From: Holophagaceae bacterium
Lineage (GTDB): Bacteria; Acidobacteriota; Holophagae; Holophagales; Holophagaceae
NCBI GenBank assembly: GCA_003165415.1
Contig: PLUC01000081.1
Location: 1-55,424, forward strand
Reading direction: 5' to 3'
DNA length: 55,424 nt
The notes under the pieces are model-generated. The model ran no database searches, was not told where the DNA came from, and saw nothing but the letters and a program-made list of their open reading frames with translations. Below, piece by piece: positions 1-6,845 of this stretch. Position 1 is the first letter of the stretch. Each line of letters opens with the position of its first letter. The position numbers and the translations under genes were made by a program.

Positions 1-316
1 GGGGAGCCGTCCTGGTCGCGATCAGCACCGCCTCGGTGAGGATGGACCGGACTTCGGACAGGAGCGGGAATTCCGCTCCGGCCTTGACGAAGTACTGGAC
101 CACACCGGTGTCCTGGCAGGACGGGCGGTCCAGTGCCTCAGCCTTGGCCAGATTCTCGAACATGGAGTCATAGACCACTTTCGCCAGCGGGCTGTCCTCG
201 GCGTCCCGCAACTGCCGGAGCTTGCCCAGCACATCCTCCGGAAGGTGCTTGCTGATGTAGTCGGTGAATCGGGCCATGGTGACGGTCATGGACCGAACGG
301 CCTCCTGTTTGTCCAT
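1..316 (-). CDS. ttdA: L(+)-tartrate dehydratase alpha subunit, N-terminal part (runs off the window)
   Basis: Only the first 105 codons are inside the window. The start is the ATG complementary to 314-316, preceded by a purine-rich AGGAG Shine-Dalgarno. The residues around position 65 read RPSCQDTGVV, where the Cys is expected to be an iron-sulfur ligand of class I fumarase/tartrate dehydratase alpha subunits. The N-terminal stretch with KLRQLRDAE and SMFENLAKAEALDRP follows the E. coli TtdA pattern more closely than that of fumarase. TtdA with TtdB dehydrates L-tartrate to oxaloacetate using a [4Fe-4S] cluster in the cytoplasm. The beta subunit would lie outside the window. The divergent TtdR-like regulator supports tartrate over fumarate as substrate, but a class I fumarase alpha subunit cannot be fully excluded from the N-terminus alone. 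Confidence 0.83.
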   Translation of the reverse strand, partial: MDKQEAVRSMTVTMARFTDYISKHLPEDVLGKLRQLRDAEDSPLAKVVYDSMFENLAKAEALDRPSCQDTGVVQYFVKAGAEFPLLSEVRSILTEAVLIATRTAP

Positions 317-417
317 CCTGATCTCCTCTCGATCTTATAACCCGAAGGTAATCTACAAGGTACCTGCCTCCAGGACGAAAACAATCGGGTAAAATGTGAT
401 TACTCAGGACACGAAAC
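317..417. promoter_or_regulatory. divergent ttdA / LysR-regulator control region
   Basis: This 101-bp AT-richer gap separates the two divergent starts. LysR-type regulators usually bind such shared regions and control both directions. Weak promoter-like hexamers are visible: TAAAAT near 390 for the regulator, and TATAAG on the minus strand near 335 for ttdA. No single operator can be assigned with confidence by eye. Confidence 0.4.
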
Positions 418-1353
418 ATGAACAATCTCCCCCCGCTCGAAGATCTCCACTTGTTCTGCACGGTGGCCAGGAACCGGAGTTTCATCGTCACCGCCAAAGA
501 ATTGGGGGTATCACCCGCCTATGTAAGCAAACGGATAGCCTTGCTGGAGGGCGTTCTGCAAGTGCGGTTGCTGCACCGCACGACCCGCCACGTGAGCCTG
601 AACGAAGAAGGCGAAACCGTGCTCCGCTGGGCCCAGCGGATCCTTGAAGATGCCGAGCAGATGACCGAGGCGATAAGCACTGCGAAGGTGACGCCCCGAG
701 GGCTGCTGCGCATAAGCACCAGCGAAGGTTTTGGGCGGAAATGCATCGGGCCGGCGCTTTCCAGACTGGCCCTGAGCCACCCTTCCTTGCACATCCGGCT
801 TGAACTGTTCACCAGGCCGGTAGACCTGATCACCGAAGGTTTCGATCTCGATTTGACCGTCGGAGGGGAACCCCAGCCGAACCTGATCGTCAAGCGCATC
901 AAGGGCAATGCGAGGGTTCTTTGCGCAGCCCCGGCCTATGTGGTGAAGCGCGGTATGCCCGCCGGTATTGATGACCTGGAAAAGCACGATTGCATTGTCG
1001 TTCGGGAGCGCGACCAGAGTTTCGGAATCTGGAAGCTGGATGGCCCCGGGAACGTTGAGACTGTCCGGGTGTCCGGGCCCTTGTCGTGCAGCAACGGCGA
1101 AATCGCGACCCAATGGGCTCTGGATGGACATGGCATCATCCTTCGTTCTACCTGGGATGTTGGCGAAAAACTGAGTGAGGGCTCACTCGTTCGAGTGCTT
1201 CCGGAATACCAGCAGGATGCTCCCATTTCGGCGGTCTATCCGATCCGGCTGACGGAATCAGCGAAGGTGCGGGTCTGCGTGGAATTCCTCCAGCAGTGGT
1301 TTGGCACGGTTCCGAATTCATCCGGACTCATTCAGCCCATTGGAATAAGATGA
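418..1353 (+). CDS. LysR-family transcriptional regulator, TtdR/DmlR-like
   Basis: The 311-residue product has the LysR layout: an N-terminal winged helix-turn-helix (about 1-65, with the AKELGVSPAYVSKRIALLE recognition region) followed by an effector-binding periplasmic-binding-protein-like domain. Short stretches match E. coli TtdR well, including the GFGR segment after the linker, RILCAAP/RVLCAAP, HDCIVVRERD, GIW and RVCVEFL near the C-terminus. In E. coli, TtdR activates the ttdABT tartrate operon anaerobically. Here the gene is divergent from a ttdA-like gene, which fits the same job. The effector (tartrate or a related dicarboxylate) is inferred from this context. Confidence 0.85.
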   Translation: MNNLPPLEDLHLFCTVARNRSFIVTAKELGVSPAYVSKRIALLEGVLQVRLLHRTTRHVSLNEEGETVLRWAQRILEDAEQMTEAISTAKVTPRGLLRISTSEGFGRKCIGPALSRLALSHPSLHIRLELFTRPVDLITEGFDLDLTVGGEPQPNLIVKRIKGNARVLCAAPAYVVKRGMPAGIDDLEKHDCIVVRERDQSFGIWKLDGPGNVETVRVSGPLSCSNGEIATQWALDGHGIILRSTWDVGEKLSEGSLVRVLPEYQQDAPISAVYPIRLTESAKVRVCVEFLQQWFGTVPNSSGLIQPIGIR

Positions 1354-1374
1354 CAACCAAATCCAGGTGATCCC

Positions 1375-3012
1375 ATGCGTTTGCTCGCCGCTGTCCTCTC
1401 GTGCGTCCTGGCATCCCCATGCCTGCTGGCCCAGGGCGGCAAGCCCCCGGACTCCACCCCGCCCCGGGCCGTGGTGGTCAAGCCGGCGGCCCCGCCGGCT
1501 TCGGCCCAGGAATCCCGCGTCGCCCTGGTGATCGGCAACGGGGCCTACCGGGATTCGCCCCTGAAGAACCCGGTGAACGATGCCCGGGCCATGAGCAGGG
1601 CCTTGCGGGCGTGCGGCTTCCAGGTGATCGTCCTGGAGAACGCCAGCTACCAGAAGATGCGCGAAGGGCTCCGGGACTTCGGCGGCCGCATCGCCCAGGG
1701 CGGGGTCGGTCTCTTCTTCTTCGCGGGCCACGGCATGCAGGTGAAGGGGAAGAACTACCTGATCCCCGTCGGCGCCGACATCAAGGCGGAGGACGAGGTG
1801 GCCGGGGAGGCCATGGATGTGGACCTGGTGCTGTCCAAGCTGGAGACGGCCCGGAACCGGCTGAACATCCTGGTGCTGGATGCCTGCCGGAACAACCCCT
1901 TCGCCAGGAGTTTCCGGGGCAGCCAGGCGGGGCTGGCGCCCCTGGACGCGCCGATGGGAACCTACATCGCCTTCGCCACCGCGCCCGGCCGCATCGCCGC
2001 CGACGGGAACGGGACCAACGGGCTCTTCACCGAGCAGCTGCTCAAGGCCATGCGGACGCCGGGCCTGAAGCTGGAGGAAACCTTCAAGCTCGTGCTGACC
2101 GGCGTGAGGAAGGATTCCCGGGATCAGCAGGTGCCCTGGACCGCCAGCAGTGTGGAAGGGGACTTCTACTTCGTGCCGGGCAGCGCCCCGGCGACGGCCG
2201 GCGACCCCACCGCCGCGGATCTCGCCCTGTGGAACGCCATCAAGGACACAGGCACCCGGGAGGCCTTCGAGGCCTATCTGGACCGCTTTCCCGGCGGGAT
2301 CTTCGCCAAATCCGCCGCCACCCGCCTCGCCGAACTCAAGGCGAAGGAAGGGGCGGAACTGCCCAGGCCGGGCAAGAACGCCCGGGGCATGCTGGGCGTG
2401 GCGATCCAGGACCTGGACGCGAACCTGGTCAAGCAGTTCAGCCTGGCCGACAGCCATGGGGCCCTGGTGGCTTCGGTGCTCTCCGGCTCGCCCGCGGACC
2501 AGGCCGGCCTCCAGGTGGGTGACGTCATCACCGGCCTGGACGGCCATGGGATCCAGAACGGCAAGGAACTGGTGAATCGGGTGGGCGGCACGGCGCCGGG
2601 CTCCACGGTCAAAGTGGAGCTCATCCGGGGCGGCAAGCCCCTGGCTGTCCTGGCCACCCTCGGAGAGGCGGCCGATGGCGCTCCCGGCAGCGCGCCGGAG
2701 CGGATGGACAGACTCGGCTTCAGCGTGCAGCCCTTGACCCCGGACCTGGCCCAGCGCCAGGGGCTCGCCGGAAAGACCGGCCTGCTCGTCAGCGCCGTGG
2801 ACCAGGGCAGCCCCGCCGCCCAGGCCGGGCTGCAGGAGGGGGACCTGATCCTTGAGGTCAACCGCAGGCGGGTGACCCGGGCGGGGGAACTGCAGGACGC
2901 CAGGGCGGAGGACCCGAAACAGGAAGGCGTCCTGCTCCTGGTGCAACGGGGGACCACAAGTCGTTTCGTGTTTCTGCCTTTGACCTATAATGGAACTACA
3001 CCAGTCCGATGA
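1375..3012 (+). CDS. exported caspase-like (C14) protein with two PDZ domains
   Basis: The 545-residue product begins with a signal peptide (about 1-19). Residues about 47-265 form a caspase/metacaspase-like p20 domain with the catalytic dyad visible: His119 in FAGHGMQ and Cys171 in LDACRNNPF. A short WNAIKDTGTREAFEAYLDRF segment (about 286-325), common in bacterial C14 proteins, follows. Two HtrA/DegP-like PDZ domains sit at about 337-430 and 446-535, each with a GLxxGD peptide-groove motif. No trypsin-like serine protease domain is present. The start has an AGGTGA ribosome site 21 bp after the LysR gene. The family normally cuts after Arg/Lys, but the substrate here is unknown. Location is probably periplasmic. 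Confidence 0.83.
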   Translation: MRLLAAVLSCVLASPCLLAQGGKPPDSTPPRAVVVKPAAPPASAQESRVALVIGNGAYRDSPLKNPVNDARAMSRALRACGFQVIVLENASYQKMREGLRDFGGRIAQGGVGLFFFAGHGMQVKGKNYLIPVGADIKAEDEVAGEAMDVDLVLSKLETARNRLNILVLDACRNNPFARSFRGSQAGLAPLDAPMGTYIAFATAPGRIAADGNGTNGLFTEQLLKAMRTPGLKLEETFKLVLTGVRKDSRDQQVPWTASSVEGDFYFVPGSAPATAGDPTAADLALWNAIKDTGTREAFEAYLDRFPGGIFAKSAATRLAELKAKEGAELPRPGKNARGMLGVAIQDLDANLVKQFSLADSHGALVASVLSGSPADQAGLQVGDVITGLDGHGIQNGKELVNRVGGTAPGSTVKVELIRGGKPLAVLATLGEAADGAPGSAPERMDRLGFSVQPLTPDLAQRQGLAGKTGLLVSAVDQGSPAAQAGLQEGDLILEVNRRRVTRAGELQDARAEDPKQEGVLLLVQRGTTSRFVFLPLTYNGTTPVR

Positions 3013-3021
3013 GATGTTCCC

Positions 3022-3420
3022 ATGGATGAATTTCAGTGGGACAGTCCAGAACACGTGGGGGTCGCCCGCCTCGACGAGCAGCACCGCGAACTGCACCGGC
3101 TGGTCACGGACCTGATCAGAGGGCTGGAAAGCCATCCGGGCGGCCCCGAGGATGAGGCCCAGTTCATCAAGGTTTTCGAAGTGAGTGTCGACCATTTCAA
3201 GACCGAGGAGGACTATCTCCAAGGCCAGGAATACCCCGATCTCATTCCCCACCGGCTGGAGCACGAACTGCTGCTGGACTGGTTCCTGGACCAGATGGTG
3301 CAGAGGGACGTGCCCAAGGCGCGACCCTTGATCCTGCTGGCCAGGGAAGCCGGGGAGATCATCCAGCGTCACCACGAGACGGTGGACCGGGCCTATGCCA
3401 TGTGGCTCAAGGACCGGTGA
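3022..3420 (+). CDS. bacteriohemerythrin
   Basis: The 132-residue product carries the full non-haem di-iron ligand set of bacteriohemerythrins: His21, His25, His58, Glu62, His77, His81, His117 and Asp122, in the order HxxxH, HxxxE, HxxxH and HxxxxD. The length equals a stand-alone single-domain member. Such proteins bind O2 reversibly and are thought to store, carry or sense it in microaerobic or anaerobic cells. The gene begins 9 bp after the caspase-PDZ gene and is followed 21 bp later by a histidine kinase on the same strand. A role in sensing or buffering O2 near the oxygen-sensitive hydrogenase is inference from position. Confidence 0.92.
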   Translation: MDEFQWDSPEHVGVARLDEQHRELHRLVTDLIRGLESHPGGPEDEAQFIKVFEVSVDHFKTEEDYLQGQEYPDLIPHRLEHELLLDWFLDQMVQRDVPKARPLILLAREAGEIIQRHHETVDRAYAMWLKDR

Positions 3421-3441
3421 CGACAGATCCGGGGGCCCGGC

Positions 3442-4539
3442 ATGAAGTCCTTGAACTTGACCTCCAGATTCCTGATCCCCGTGGGTGCGGCCCTCGCCCT
3501 GGTCACGGCCGCGCTCGTCTGGGACGTGACCATGGCCCAGACCCGGGCGGCGGAGCAGGCGTTCCAGGCGTACCTGACCTCCGCGGAACTGCACCGGCAC
3601 CTGGCGCACATGCGCCTGGCGGTCAGCCTGATCGGGCTGGCGGTGCTGGGGGCGATGGCCCTGGTCATCACTTATATGCTGCACCGGAACATCCTGCGTC
3701 CGCTCGCGGCGCTGTCGGAGGCCATCACCCGCATGGCGCGGGGCGACCTGGCGGTGCGCGCCCCCGTGCTCACCGATGACGAGATCGGTGAGCTGGCGCA
3801 CACCTTCAACCAGATGGGCGAGCAGTTGCAGGAGGCCAACCAGGCCTACATGGAGATGCTGGCCTTCGTCAGCCACGAGCTGAGGAACCCCATCGCCTCC
3901 ATCATCACCGACGCCCGGGTCCTGGCGGGCGGCTACCTGGGCCCGGTGGAACCGCGCCAGGCCCAGAAGCTGGTGCGGCTCATCGGCAATGGCAGCTACC
4001 TCCTGGCCCTCATCCGGGAGTACCTGGATCTGGCCCGCATGGAGGGCGGGAGCCTGGCCTTCCGTCCCAGGCCCTCGGCCTTCCCGGAGGAGGTGGTGGA
4101 ACCCGCGCTGGAGCTCATCCTGCCCCAGCTCGAGGCGCGGGGCATGACCCTGGAACGCAGCGCTCCGGAGGGGCCGGAGGTGCAATGCGACCCCGACCTG
4201 CTCAAGATCGTGCTGGTCAACCTGCTGGGCAACGCCGTAAAATATGGCTGGGAAGGGGGGATCCTGCGGCTCGGGGTGGAGCGCCGGGCGGATCGGCTGC
4301 GGGTCACGGTCTGGAACCAGGGCCCGGGCTTTTCCGCCCAGGAGCGCCCGCGCCTGTTCCGCAAGTTCAGCCGGCTCCAGTCCCCTGAACTCCAGGAACG
4401 GAAGGGCACCGGCGTCGGCCTCTACACCGCCTGGCGCCTGGTCCGCCTGCACGGGGGCAGCATGGACGCCCGGAGCGAGCCGGGGCAGTGGGCCGAGTTC
4501 AGCCTGGAGATACCCCAGCCGCTGCCGGAGGGATTGTGA
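3442..4539 (+). CDS. membrane sensor histidine kinase with HAMP domain
   Basis: The 365-residue product has two membrane segments (about 10-30 and 58-80) around a very short external loop of about 27 residues, then a HAMP linker (80-132). The phospho-acceptor H box is FVSHELRNPI with His145. The ATPase domain shows the N box (NLLGNAVKYG, near 262), a G1-like NQGPGFS and G2 GTGVGL. With almost no periplasmic domain, the signal is probably read in the membrane, through HAMP, or from a partner such as the neighbouring hemerythrin. The likely cognate receiver starts 223 bp downstream behind its own promoter. Confidence 0.9.
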   Translation: MKSLNLTSRFLIPVGAALALVTAALVWDVTMAQTRAAEQAFQAYLTSAELHRHLAHMRLAVSLIGLAVLGAMALVITYMLHRNILRPLAALSEAITRMARGDLAVRAPVLTDDEIGELAHTFNQMGEQLQEANQAYMEMLAFVSHELRNPIASIITDARVLAGGYLGPVEPRQAQKLVRLIGNGSYLLALIREYLDLARMEGGSLAFRPRPSAFPEEVVEPALELILPQLEARGMTLERSAPEGPEVQCDPDLLKIVLVNLLGNAVKYGWEGGILRLGVERRADRLRVTVWNQGPGFSAQERPRLFRKFSRLQSPELQERKGTGVGLYTAWRLVRLHGGSMDARSEPGQWAEFSLEIPQPLPEGL

Positions 4540-4642
4540 AAGGCATCACAATGTAGGTGTAATAACGAATGGCGATAAAATTAAATAACGAAAAGATCCA
4601 ACCAGGATCAGTCTTTTTCAAGATTATTTTCATCTTTTCCAG

Positions 4643-4670
4643 TTGACAGGAAATCCTATATTTCTACTAT
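4643..4670 (+). promoter_or_regulatory. sigma70-type promoter of the receiver-hydCBA operon
   Basis: A perfect -35 TTGACA (4643-4648) is followed after 16 bp by TACTAT (4665-4670). It lies in an unusually AT-rich island (about 4540-4680) of this GC-rich window, about 90 bp before the receiver start. It suggests that the receiver and hydrogenase genes are transcribed separately from the upstream kinase. The rest of the 223-bp gap shows no gene. Confidence 0.6.
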
Positions 4671-4762
4671 CCCTACCCAAAGATGTCTTTGTTCCTTCGC
4701 ACCTCGAGATCTCGATACCCACATCCCATTGCCAGCCCCCGGGCCTGGCTGAGGAGGCATTC

Positions 4763-5143
4763 ATGGCCAAGATCCTCATCGTTGACGATGATCCAGACAT
4801 CGTTGAGGCGAGCAGCCTCTTCCTGCAGAAGGCTGGGCACACGATCATGGCGGCCTACAGCCGAGCCGAAGGCATGGAGGCGGTGGACTCCTTCCAGCCG
4901 GACCTGCTGATTCTGGACGTCATGATGGAGCAGCCGGACGACGGGTTCACCATGGCCCAGGATCTCCGCCGGGAAGGCAGGAACTTCCCGATCCTCATGC
5001 TCACTTCTGTGGCATCCGCTTCGGGCCTCGCCTTCGGCAAGGACGCCGAGATGGTCCCGGTGGATGATTTCCAGTCCAAGCCGGTGGAGCCGGCTGATCT
5101 GGTCCGGAAAGTGGCCGACCTGCTCAAGTGCCGGGAGGGCTGA
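4763..5143 (+). CDS. stand-alone response regulator receiver domain (CheY-like)
   Basis: The 126-residue product is a single receiver domain with acidic residues in VDDD (8-10), phospho-acceptor Asp52 in LILDVMM, the Ser/Thr of LMLTS and the conserved Lys in FQSKP (about 105). There is no output domain. The start at 4763 is chosen because GAGGAGG lies just upstream; the frame is open further but starts there lack a ribosome site and precede the promoter's start region. The stop is 1 bp before the hydC start, so the gene is co-transcribed with the hydrogenase. It may be a phosphorelay element or act by protein contact. A link to hydrogenase control is inferred. Confidence 0.9.
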   Translation: MAKILIVDDDPDIVEASSLFLQKAGHTIMAAYSRAEGMEAVDSFQPDLLILDVMMEQPDDGFTMAQDLRREGRNFPILMLTSVASASGLAFGKDAEMVPVDDFQSKPVEPADLVRKVADLLKCREG

Positions 5144-5144
5144 C

Positions 5145-5666
5145 ATGCTGATGACCGAACGAGAACGCTGCGCAGCGGAGATCAGGGCCCTGGCCGACAA
5201 GCTGGGCCACAACCGCACCTCGCTGGTGCCCATCCTGCTGGAGGTCAAGCGCAAATACCACCACATCAACAGCTATGCCATGCAGGTCATCGGCGACCTG
5301 CTGGGCATCCACCCGGTGGAAGTGCACAGCGTGGTGTCCTTCTACGCCTTCCTGGGGGAGCGCCATCAGGGCCGGTTCGTCATCCGCCTGTGCCGGACCA
5401 TCTCCTGCGACATGCAGGGCAAGGACCGGGTCATGCGCCAACTGGAGAACGATCTGGGCATCCGCTTCGGCCAGACCACCGCCGACGGCAGCTTCACCCT
5501 GGAGTGGGCCAACTGCATGGGCATGTGCGACCAGGGCCCGGCCCTGCTGGTGAACGACCGCATCTTCACCCGGGTCACCCCGGAAAAGGTCCACGAAATC
5601 CTGGAGGAGTGCCGCCGGGTCTTCGGCGTGCACGCCGCGGAGTCGAAGGAGGTACATCTCGTATGA
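5145..5666 (+). CDS. hydC: NADH-linked [FeFe] hydrogenase gamma subunit (NuoE-like, HydC)
   Basis: The 173-residue product is a thioredoxin-fold [2Fe-2S] protein of the NuoE/HydC family. Four cluster cysteines are visible: Cys83 and Cys88 (CRTISC) and Cys124 and Cys128 (CMGMC). The N-terminal helical region with VVSFYAFL is typical. It passes electrons between the flavin subunit HydB and the hydrogenase HydA in the cytoplasm. The start lies 1 bp past the receiver gene stop, and the stop overlaps the hydB start (ATGA), indicating translational coupling. Confidence 0.93.
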   Translation: MLMTERERCAAEIRALADKLGHNRTSLVPILLEVKRKYHHINSYAMQVIGDLLGIHPVEVHSVVSFYAFLGERHQGRFVIRLCRTISCDMQGKDRVMRQLENDLGIRFGQTTADGSFTLEWANCMGMCDQGPALLVNDRIFTRVTPEKVHEILEECRRVFGVHAAESKEVHLV

Positions 5667-6841
5667 ACTCCATCCCAACCTACTGCGCCCAGATTCCCGA
5701 GGCAGGCCTGAGGGCCGCCCTGCGCCAGGACCGTCCCGAGATCATCGGCAAGATCAGCGCCTCCGGCCTCAAGGGCCGCGGCGGCGCCGGGTTCCCAACC
5801 GCGGTGAAATGGAACTTCGCCGCCGCCGCCCAGGCCGAACGCAAATTCATCATCTGCAACGCCGACGAAGGGGAGCCGGGGACCTTCAAGGACCGGGTGA
5901 TCCTCATGGAGCACCCCGACCTGGTGTTCGAAGGCATGACCATCGCCGGCAAGGCGGTGGGCGCCAGGGAAGGCATCCTGTTCCTGCGCGGCGAGTACAC
6001 CTACCTGCGGAGCGCCCTGGAGGAGACCCTGGCCAAGCGCCGCCGCTGCAACCTCCTGGGCAAGACCATCCTGGGCAGCCCCCTGGAATTCGACATCCGC
6101 ATCTTCATTGGGGCGGGGGCCTACATCTGCGGCGAGGAGACGGCCCTGATCGAGTGCCTGGAGGGCTTCCGGGGCGAACCGCGCAACCGGCCGCCGTTCC
6201 CGGTGAACACCGGCTACCTGGGCTACCCGTCGGTGGTGAACAACGTGGAGACCCTGGCCTGGGCGGCCTGCATCCTGGCCAACGGGCCCCAGTGGTTCAA
6301 GAGCGTCGGCACCGAGAAGTCCACCGGCCGGAAGATCTTCAGCATCTCGGGCGACTGCCGCAGGCCGGGCGTGTACGAGTTCCCCCTGGGCATCACCGTG
6401 GCCCAGCTGCTCCAGGAGGTGGACGGTGCCGACGCCCGGGCGGTGCAGATCGGCGGCGCCTCGGGCCAGTGCGTCCCGGCCCGGGATTTCGCCCGGACCA
6501 TCGCCTTCGAGGACATCCCCACCGGCGGCTCGGTGATCGTGTTCGGGCCGCAGCGGGACATGCTGGACATGCTGCACAACTTCCTGGAGTTCTTCACCGA
6601 CGAGTCCTGCGGCCAGTGCGCCCCCTGCCGCCTGGGCAATGCCAAGCTCCTGGAGGGGGTCGAGATGCTCCAGGCGGGCAGCTGCTCCATGGCCTACCTC
6701 AAGGAGCTATGCGGCCTGGGCGAGACCATGCAGGTGGCCTCCAAGTGCGGCCTCGGCCAGAGCAGTCCCAGCGCCTTCCTCTCCGTGGTGGAGCATTTCC
6801 GTGAAGAGATCATGGGCCGAACGTTGAACCGGCGAGGTTGA
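5663..6841 (+). CDS. hydB: NADH-linked [FeFe] hydrogenase beta subunit (NuoF-like, HydB), short form
   Basis: The 392-residue product is the NADH/FMN core of the NuoF family. GRGGAGFPT (38-46) and the GAGAYICGEETALI region (150-163) form the FMN/NADH site, and Cys316, Cys319, Cys322 and Cys362 are [4Fe-4S] ligands. Compared with HydB of bifurcating enzymes such as Thermotoga (roughly 600 residues), it lacks both the N-terminal thioredoxin-like [2Fe-2S] domain and the C-terminal two-cluster ferredoxin domain. The start overlaps the hydC stop by 4 bp (ATGA). It should oxidise or reduce NAD(H) for the complex. The missing domains argue for a simple NADH-dependent rather than ferredoxin-bifurcating enzyme, as an inference. 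Confidence 0.92.
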   Translation: MNSIPTYCAQIPEAGLRAALRQDRPEIIGKISASGLKGRGGAGFPTAVKWNFAAAAQAERKFIICNADEGEPGTFKDRVILMEHPDLVFEGMTIAGKAVGAREGILFLRGEYTYLRSALEETLAKRRRCNLLGKTILGSPLEFDIRIFIGAGAYICGEETALIECLEGFRGEPRNRPPFPVNTGYLGYPSVVNNVETLAWAACILANGPQWFKSVGTEKSTGRKIFSISGDCRRPGVYEFPLGITVAQLLQEVDGADARAVQIGGASGQCVPARDFARTIAFEDIPTGGSVIVFGPQRDMLDMLHNFLEFFTDESCGQCAPCRLGNAKLLEGVEMLQAGSCSMAYLKELCGLGETMQVASKCGLGQSSPSAFLSVVEHFREEIMGRTLNRRG

Positions 6842-6845
6842 GACC

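Noticed and set aside
1318..4452. A 1044-codon open frame on the minus strand opposite the caspase, hemerythrin and kinase genes
   Set aside because: High GC keeps antisense frames open. The translation is low-complexity (His, Gln, Gly, Arg rich) with no family features, while the plus strand carries well-recognised domains.
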